This document shows positions 6,427 to 10,793 of a stretch of DNA of 10,793 bases, piece by piece; within the stretch, counting starts at the first letter, position 1, and each line of letters opens with the position of its first letter. The stretch is from assembly GCA_910579125.1 (NCBI GenBank), contig CAJTTH010000044.1, positions 1-10,793 on the forward strand, given 5' to 3'. The stretch comes from an uncultured Oscillospiraceae bacterium. GTDB lineage: Bacteria > Bacillota > Clostridia > Oscillospirales > Ruminococcaceae. The notes below the pieces were generated by a model that was given only the letters and a program-made list of their open reading frames with translations, did not search any database and had not been told where the DNA came from. Position numbers and translations under genes: made by a program.

Positions 6427-7008
6427 ATGAAAAATAATTTTATTATTGCAGGAGTTCCGAGAGCCGGAAAAACCACGGTTTCCCACCTTTTGGCAGAACA
6501 GTTCGGATATCGGCATATCAGCATGGATTCAATAATATCGGGATTTGAGAAATGTTTTCCCGAAACAGGCGTGAATACTTATGCCGGTTTGTCCTCCATG
6601 GATACATTGAGCTTGATCAGCGGTAAATTGGCTCCTTTTATTCGGGCAATGCTGGACAGCGGCGAATACGATAAATTTACACCGGGTATGGTGTTGGATA
6701 TTTATCAGCTTTTGCCGAATGACTACATGAAACATATACATGGTGCGAACTGTGAGATCGCATATTTTATTACGTCGGACGTGACGCCGGAAGAGCGTTT
6801 TGCAATTCAAAAGAGATATGACACGGAAAAGGATTATACCTTTTACAAATCCGATGAAGAACTTAAAGAGGGCGCAGTGTATATTGTGGAGCAAAGCGTT
6901 TATATGAAAGAGCAATGTCAAAAATACGGATTGCCGTATTTTGAAACCGCAAAAGACAGAGAACAGATGTTTCGCCGCTTTTTACGGGACTTCAATTTTC
7001 GTACTTGA
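6427..7008 (+). CDS. P-loop NTPase, adenylate-kinase-like small-molecule kinase candidate
   Basis: A 193-residue cytoplasmic protein opening directly with a Walker A loop, GVPRAGKTT (9-17, catalytic Lys15), followed by RHISMDSI (29-36), where the Asp is placed like the substrate-binding acid of small kinases. A later segment, EERFAIQKRYDTEKDYTF, is rich in Arg/Lys/Asp and may serve as a lid. Overall size and layout fit the nucleoside/shikimate/gluconate-kinase-like P-loop group. I recognise the type as a conserved hypothetical of Firmicutes but not its substrate. The start is ATG 6427, 7 bases after AGAGG (6415-6419); ATG 6424 is 4 bases away, and an upstream GTG 6376 lacks a ribosome site. 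A TATAAT occurs at 6396-6401 in the gap before it, but no matching -35 box is seen. It shares the low-GC composition of the preceding hydrolase gene. Confidence 0.85.
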   Translation: MKNNFIIAGVPRAGKTTVSHLLAEQFGYRHISMDSIISGFEKCFPETGVNTYAGLSSMDTLSLISGKLAPFIRAMLDSGEYDKFTPGMVLDIYQLLPNDYMKHIHGANCEIAYFITSDVTPEERFAIQKRYDTEKDYTFYKSDEELKEGAVYIVEQSVYMKEQCQKYGLPYFETAKDREQMFRRFLRDFNFRT

Positions 7009-7073
7009 AAGAATGATCGAACAAATTTCGTTTTATCGGGCGGATAAATATAGGCAGAAAAATCGCCGACAAC

Positions 7074-7079
7074 GGGAGG
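7074..7079 (+). promoter_or_regulatory. Shine-Dalgarno of the histidine kinase, widely spaced
   Basis: GGGAGG lies 12 bases before TTG 7092. No ATG or GTG lies closer in the right frame, and ATT 7083 would be only 3 bases away. The site therefore supports a TTG start with weak expected initiation, in keeping with low-level expression of a sensor kinase. Confidence 0.5.
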
Positions 7080-7091
7080 TTAATTTCACGG

Positions 7092-8189
7092 TTGAAGAAA
7101 AAAATTGACAAAAACCGCCTGTTCGGCGTTGTGAACAGGCTCGGAATGAAGCTGACGATCCTCACGCTGCTGATAATCCTCGCGGCGGATATACTGACGT
7201 TCACGGCGGCTATCGTTATCGGGTTTGTGACGGGCGGAACGAACGACACTACGCAGGTCATAGCGTCCGTTATCGCGTCGATCTTTATCGGAACGCTGCT
7301 GTCGTTCATAATCGGAAATACGGTGCTGAAGCCGCTGTCCGAGCTTATCAAGGCGACAAAGCGCGTTATGGGCGGCGATTACACGGTAAAGCTCGAAATG
7401 GGCTGGATAGCAAAGCATACCGTCCGCGAACTGCGCGAGCTTATCCGCGACTTTAACGAAATGACCGAGGAGCTTCGCAACACCGAGCTTTTCCGCAAGG
7501 ATTTTATTTCATCGTTCTCTCACGAGTTCAAAACGCCGCTTGTGTCTATACGCGGCTTTGCGCGGCAGCTCTACGAGGGTGACCTCACGCCCGAGCAGCA
7601 GCGCGAGTTCTCGAAAATAATACTTGACGAAACCGAATATCTGTCGGTTTTGTCGCAAAATACGCTGCTTATGACGAGCCTTGAAAACAAGGATATCATC
7701 ACCGAAAAAACGAGCTTTTCGCTTGACGAGCAGCTCCGCGGCTGTATGATACGCCTAGAGCCGCAGTGGTCATCGAAAAACATCGAGATTGACATGGGGG
7801 AACTGGAGGAAGTGCGGTTCTACTGGAACGAGCAGCTTCTGGCGCACGTCTGGAACAATCTGTTCGACAACGCGGTTAAGTTCACGCCCGAGGGCGGAAC
7901 GATACGTACGTCATGCAAGCGGCAAAACGGTATGATTGCGGTCATTATCGCGGACAGCGGCTGCGGTATCGCAGAGGACGCGCTGCCGCATATTTTCGAG
8001 AAGTTCTATCAGGCGGACAGCTCCCACGCAACTAAGGGCAACGGCTTGGGGCTTCCGCTTGTGAAAAGGATCGTTGAGCTTTGCGGAGGAACTGTCGAGG
8101 TAAGCTCGCAGCTCGGAAAGGGCACTGAGTTCACCGTGACGCTGAAAGAGAAACCAAAAAAAACCGAAAGGAGCAATCGAAATGGCTGA
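7092..8189 (+). CDS. Sensor histidine kinase, short extracellular loop
   Basis: A membrane-bound sensor kinase of 365 residues, the likely partner of the OmpR-type regulator at 4750. Two membrane segments (about 21-47 and 57-79) flank a loop of only about ten residues, so there is no external sensor domain; a signal would have to be sensed in the membrane or through a partner protein. A HAMP linker (about 79-131) leads to the HisKA domain with phospho-acceptor His144 in SFSHEFKTPL. The ATPase domain shows the N box (WNNLFDNAVKF, 254-264), the G1 box (ADSGCGIA, 287-294), the F box (IFEKFYQ) and the G2 box (KGNGLGLPLV). All catalytic boxes are intact. TTG 7092 is the likely start, 12 bases after GGGAGG (7074-7079), a slightly long gap. 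Its end overlaps the methyltransferase start by 8 bases. Confidence 0.95.
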   Translation: MKKKIDKNRLFGVVNRLGMKLTILTLLIILAADILTFTAAIVIGFVTGGTNDTTQVIASVIASIFIGTLLSFIIGNTVLKPLSELIKATKRVMGGDYTVKLEMGWIAKHTVRELRELIRDFNEMTEELRNTELFRKDFISSFSHEFKTPLVSIRGFARQLYEGDLTPEQQREFSKIILDETEYLSVLSQNTLLMTSLENKDIITEKTSFSLDEQLRGCMIRLEPQWSSKNIEIDMGELEEVRFYWNEQLLAHVWNNLFDNAVKFTPEGGTIRTSCKRQNGMIAVIIADSGCGIAEDALPHIFEKFYQADSSHATKGNGLGLPLVKRIVELCGGTVEVSSQLGKGTEFTVTLKEKPKKTERSNRNG

Positions 8190-8949
8190 TTGGAACAGCG
8201 AATTGTATCTTAAATTCAAGGAGCAGCGCACGCAGCCGGCTATTGACTTAGCGGCGCGGCTGAGCGGCTGTCCGGGTGAGATGATCGACCTCGGCTGCGG
8301 TCCGGGGAACAGTACACGCGTGCTGAAAAACCGCTTCCCTAAAGCGTACATCGTCGGCGCGGACAGCAGCGAAAATATGATTGAAAAAGCGCGTCGGGAC
8401 AATCCCGACCTCGATTTCATCATTCTCGATATCGCGGGCGATATGTCCGAGCTGCGCGGCAAATTCGACGTTGTTTTCTCGAACGCGTGTCTGCAATGGC
8501 TGCCGAACCACGCGGAGCTGCTGCCCAGAATATTTATGCTTGTAAGGAAGGGCGGAGCGCTCGCGGCGCAGATACCGATGAATTACGACGAGCCCATCCA
8601 CAAAATAATCGCGCGTATTTCCGAGAACGAAAAATGGGGCGCGAAATTCCCCGAAAAGCGGATATTCGGCACGCTCACGCAGTCGGAGTATTTTGATATT
8701 TTAAGCGGAATGACCGATGATTTTGAGATATGGCAGACGACCTATTGTCACCGAATGCCGAGCATTGAAAGCATAATCGAGTGGTATCGTTCGACGGGGC
8801 TGCGGACATATCTCGCGGCGCTCTCAGAGGAGGACGGCGCGGAATTTATCGCGGACATAACCGCCGAGCTTGAAAAGGAGTACCCGAAACAGAAAAACGG
8901 CGAGATTATTTTCAGATTTCCTCGGTTTTTCTTTATCGCGAAAAAATGA
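8182..8949 (+). CDS. tam: Trans-aconitate 2-methyltransferase-like SAM methyltransferase
   Basis: A cytoplasmic class I SAM-dependent methyltransferase of 255 residues. It matches the Tam family along its whole length: N-terminal ADWNSELYLKF (2-12), motif I MIDLGCGPGNST (34-45), acidic residue Asp61 in GADSSENM that holds the ribose, FSNACLQWLPNH, AAQIPMN, YFDILSG, IWQTTYCHRMPS and IIEWYRSTGLRTYL. E. coli Tam methylates trans-aconitate, a by-product of the citrate/aconitate step; whether this protein does so is inferred from family resemblance. Its by-product, S-adenosylhomocysteine, is the substrate of AhcY encoded about 4 kb upstream on the same strand. It begins at ATG 8182, with GAAAGGAG (8166-8173) 8 bases before, and overlaps the kinase stop by 8 bases, so it is probably translated together with the kinase. 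Confidence 0.9.
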   Translation: MADWNSELYLKFKEQRTQPAIDLAARLSGCPGEMIDLGCGPGNSTRVLKNRFPKAYIVGADSSENMIEKARRDNPDLDFIILDIAGDMSELRGKFDVVFSNACLQWLPNHAELLPRIFMLVRKGGALAAQIPMNYDEPIHKIIARISENEKWGAKFPEKRIFGTLTQSEYFDILSGMTDDFEIWQTTYCHRMPSIESIIEWYRSTGLRTYLAALSEEDGAEFIADITAELEKEYPKQKNGEIIFRFPRFFFIAKK

Positions 8950-8964
8950 TTGGAGGAATTTACA

Positions 8965-9798
8965 ATGAATGAGGTTTACGAAAAGCTGAAAAAATGCCGC
9001 GAGGCGGTCGCGGAGAAAATCACATTCAAGCCCGAGCTGGCGCTTATTCTGGGCAGCGGACTGGGCGATTTCTGCGACACCATGGACGTTAAGGAAACGC
9101 TGCCGTACAGCGAAATTGAGGGCTTTCCGAAAAGCACTGTCGCGGGGCATAAGGGGCAGTTTGTGTTCGGGTATTCGGGCGGCGTGCCGATCGTCGCAAT
9201 GCAGGGCAGAGTGCACTATTACGAGGGCTATTCCGTGCAGGACGTCGTGCTGCCTACGCGCCTTATGCACCTTATGGGCGCGAAAATGCTCTTTCTCACG
9301 AACGCGGCGGGGGGTATCAATCCGTCGTTCCGTGCGGGCGATTTTATGTTGATATGTGACCATATATGCTCGCTCGTTCCGTCGCCGCTTATCGGCGCGA
9401 ATATCGACGAGCTGGGAACGCGCTTCCCCGATATGAGCGAGGTGTACAGCCGCCGTCTGCGCACGATAATCGAAAATTCTGCGGCTGCCGAGGGCGTTCC
9501 GCTCCAACGCGGCGTGTATATCCAGACCACCGGTCCGAACTATGAAACGCCCGCCGAGATACGCGCTTACGGGCGGCTCGGCGCGGACGCTGTGGGAATG
9601 TCCACCGCCGTTGAGGCAATGGCGGCGCGGCATTGCGGAATGGATGTCTGCGGTATTTCGTGTATCTCAAATCTCGCGTCGGGCATTTCGGCAAACCCGC
9701 TGTCGCACAAGGAAGTACAGGAGACGGCGGATCGCGTTGCTCCGCTGTTCCGAAAACTGGTAACGCGCGCTATCGCCGATATTCACGCGGCGAAATAA
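8965..9798 (+). CDS. punA: Purine nucleoside phosphorylase, trimeric type
   Basis: This cytoplasmic salvage enzyme uses phosphate to split inosine or guanosine into free base and ribose-1-phosphate. The 277 residues show the trimeric PNP pattern: phosphate-loop GSGLG (30-34), HKGQF (62-66), GRVHYYEGY (81-89), LTNAAGG (111-117), TTGPNYETPAE (188-198, with base-contacting Glu194) and GMSTAVEAMAARH (211-223). SNLASG (235-240) has Asn236 where 6-oxopurine enzymes have Asn, arguing for hypoxanthine/guanine substrates rather than adenine or methylthioadenosine. ATG 8965 is preferred over the in-frame TTG 8950, because GGAGGAA (8952-8958) sits between them. It starts 15 bases after the methyltransferase stop and is the last gene of the + strand block. 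Adenosine from AhcY would need deamination before this enzyme could use it; no deaminase is in the window. Confidence 0.95.
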   Translation: MNEVYEKLKKCREAVAEKITFKPELALILGSGLGDFCDTMDVKETLPYSEIEGFPKSTVAGHKGQFVFGYSGGVPIVAMQGRVHYYEGYSVQDVVLPTRLMHLMGAKMLFLTNAAGGINPSFRAGDFMLICDHICSLVPSPLIGANIDELGTRFPDMSEVYSRRLRTIIENSAAAEGVPLQRGVYIQTTGPNYETPAEIRAYGRLGADAVGMSTAVEAMAARHCGMDVCGISCISNLASGISANPLSHKEVQETADRVAPLFRKLVTRAIADIHAAK

Positions 9799-9807
9799 AT
9801 AGAAAGA

Positions 9808-9835
9808 GAGCTTGCGAACGCTCCGCGTATTTTTT
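9808..9835 (+). terminator. Weak candidate terminator between converging genes
   Basis: After the punA stop, GAGC (9808-9811) can pair with GCTC (9820-9823). An alternative short hairpin ACGC-TCC-GCGT lies at 9819-9828. Both are followed by six T (9830-9835), which run into the stop codon of the opposing gene. Stems of 4 bp are short for an intrinsic terminator, but the position at the end of the operon and between converging genes fits. Confidence 0.35.
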
Positions 9836-10793
9836 ATCTCACGGTCGTTCCCGTGTAATAAAATTCCAGAATTTGCCTGTAATCCCAGCCCTTGTGTGTC
9901 GCCAGCGCGTTTGCGCCGTTCTGGCTCAATCCGACGCCGTGACCGTAGCCGTAGGTGGTTACGGTGAATTCCTCGCTGCCGCTGTCGTAGCTGATGTCAA
10001 ACGCGCTTGAGCGAATGTCGAAGCTCATTATCCTTTCGCGGAACACACGTCCGGTTATCGTTATCGTGTCGCCGTAGCTGTCTATGTACGTATGAAAATC
10101 GCCTATGCTCATCTTGCCGACATATTTGCCCTCGGTTCGGCTTTCGACCTCGAACCACTCAGACGGGTCGCCGCTGAGTGAAATTCCCGTGGTGTTGTAT
10201 ATGCGCGACTTCATTTCGCTTGCCGTGAACTTTTTTGTGCGTCCGTAGTTGGGGTCGTACTCTGCGTCAAAATCGCAGTTGACGCTTTGCAGATACGGCA
10301 CGCCCGTTCCCCAGACGTTTTGGCTCGACGCTGTGCAACCCGCCGAGGACGCGGAATAGGTCGCCTGAATTATCTCATCGTCATAGTAGACCGCCTCGCC
10401 GATAACCGAGCCGACCAGCACCTTTATTGAATCGCTCGCGTCGCTGATGTACGCGCTCGGCGTGTTGTTGCGGAGATTAAAATACTTGACGTAGGAGTAT
10501 GCCGCGACTGCCTGCGCCTTTATCGCTTCGGGAGCGAACGCGCCGCCGACCTCATTTGCGACGATACCCGAAATAATGTCAAGCGCCGTACCCGAAACGA
10601 CCTCGCCGTTCACGCTCACGCGAAGTATCTCGTTTGCGGCGGTGGTATCGGTAATGACCTCGTTCGGCTGTGTCGGAATGCTCGTGCTTGTCGAATCCGA
10701 GCTGCTTGTGCTGCTCGGCGACGAAGAGGTTGTCGTACTTGATGAGCTTTCGGGTTCAGAGCTTGTCGAATTGCTCGATTGCGGCGGTTTAGA
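9834..10793 (-). CDS. SpoIID/LytB-domain protein with Ser/Thr-rich linker, 5' end outside window
   Basis: The frame runs from the right edge to a TAA at 9836-9834, so 319 residues are visible and the N-terminus is missing. The first 42 visible residues are 29 Ser/Thr plus Pro, Glu and Gln, a typical extracellular linker. The rest is a SpoIID/LytB domain: SGTALDIISGIVANEVG, then PEAIKAQAVAAYSYVKY, SASSAGCTASSQNVWG with PYLQSVN, and the C-terminal hallmark YGHGVGLSQNGANALA. SpoIID is a lytic transglycosylase acting on peptidoglycan during spore engulfment; the wider family includes amidase enhancers such as LytB. The linker suggests a surface or secreted cell-wall protein, probably preceded by a signal peptide or anchor beyond the edge. 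An internal GTG at 10619 is not the start, as the frame continues upstream without a stop. It converges on punA with a 35-base gap. Confidence 0.9.
   Translation of the reverse strand, partial: SKPPQSSNSTSSEPESSSSTTTSSSPSSTSSSDSTSTSIPTQPNEVITDTTAANEILRVSVNGEVVSGTALDIISGIVANEVGGAFAPEAIKAQAVAAYSYVKYFNLRNNTPSAYISDASDSIKVLVGSVIGEAVYYDDEIIQATYSASSAGCTASSQNVWGTGVPYLQSVNCDFDAEYDPNYGRTKKFTASEMKSRIYNTTGISLSGDPSEWFEVESRTEGKYVGKMSIGDFHTYIDSYGDTITITGRVFRERIMSFDIRSSAFDISYDSGSEEFTVTTYGYGHGVGLSQNGANALATHKGWDYRQILEFYYTGTTVR

Larger units (their letters stand above)
5425..7070 (+). other. Lower-GC two-gene segment separating regulator from kinase
   Basis: Hand counts of G+C per 60-base line show the change: 16 of 60 at 5461-5520 and 21 of 60 at 6421-6480, against 41 of 60 at 4921-4980 (regulator) and 32 of 60 at 7141-7200 (kinase). 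Codons in both enclosed genes favour A/T endings, unlike the neighbours. Unlike the other genes here, these two are followed by larger gaps (114 bases and 83 bases). I found no transposase, inverted repeats or target duplication at the edges, so the boundaries are approximate and acquisition is an inference from composition and position. Confidence 0.5.

Noticed and set aside
5425..7063. Short matching bases (GATTTTT / AAAAATC) near the two edges of the low-GC segment as insertion repeats
   Set aside because: Seven-base A/T-rich matches are expected by chance, and no transposase or longer repeat supports a mobile element.
8824..9633. Antisense ORF of 269 codons opposite punA
   Set aside because: punA is unmistakable on the + strand with all family motifs; the antisense product is rich in His/Arg and has no recognisable domain.

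Overview
The window joins two kinds of DNA. Bases 1 to about 470 look like eukaryotic nuclear sequence. They are AT-rich and hold a minus-strand ORF that runs off the left edge, then a minus-strand tRNA-Arg(ACG) with eukaryotic-type sequence, no encoded CCA and an 11-T run directly after the discriminator base (RNA polymerase III style). Bases from about 670 to the right edge are ordinary bacterial DNA. That part has a textbook sigma-A promoter, Shine-Dalgarno sites, short spacings and start/stop overlaps, and a gene style that suggests an anaerobic Firmicute of the Clostridia (Ruminococcus-like). This taxonomy is inferred from gene content and style only. The join lies in an almost featureless AT-rich stretch at about 465-673. 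A chimeric assembly of a gut protist or fungus with a gut bacterium is the simplest explanation.

Bacterial layout, all on the + strand to 9798: an unrecognised helical protein behind the strong promoter (748-1377); a DegV-family fatty-acid-binding protein (1397-2236); a small, degenerate Cu/Zn-superoxide-dismutase-like protein (2282-2689); S-adenosylhomocysteine hydrolase ahcY (2749-4002); a HAD-family phosphatase overlapping its end (3983-4768); an OmpR-type response regulator overlapping that (4750-5424); an alpha/beta hydrolase (5449-6312) and a P-loop kinase-like protein (6427-7008), both in visibly lower-GC DNA; a sensor histidine kinase (7092-8189); a trans-aconitate methyltransferase-like protein overlapping it (8182-8949); and a trimeric-type purine nucleoside phosphorylase (8965-9798). 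A SpoIID/LytB-domain protein with a Ser/Thr-rich linker faces them from the - strand and runs off the right edge (9834-10793).

Functionally, ahcY, the methyltransferase and the nucleoside phosphorylase can be read as a SAM-use and purine-salvage theme: methylation yields S-adenosylhomocysteine, AhcY splits it, and nucleosides are recycled. The regulator and kinase probably form one two-component system whose genes have been separated by the low-GC pair. No CRISPR array, transposase, phage gene, attachment site or complete new defence system is visible. The points most worth a second look are the eukaryote/bacterium join, the SOD-like protein that lacks key metal-site residues, and the low-GC gene pair splitting the two-component operon.
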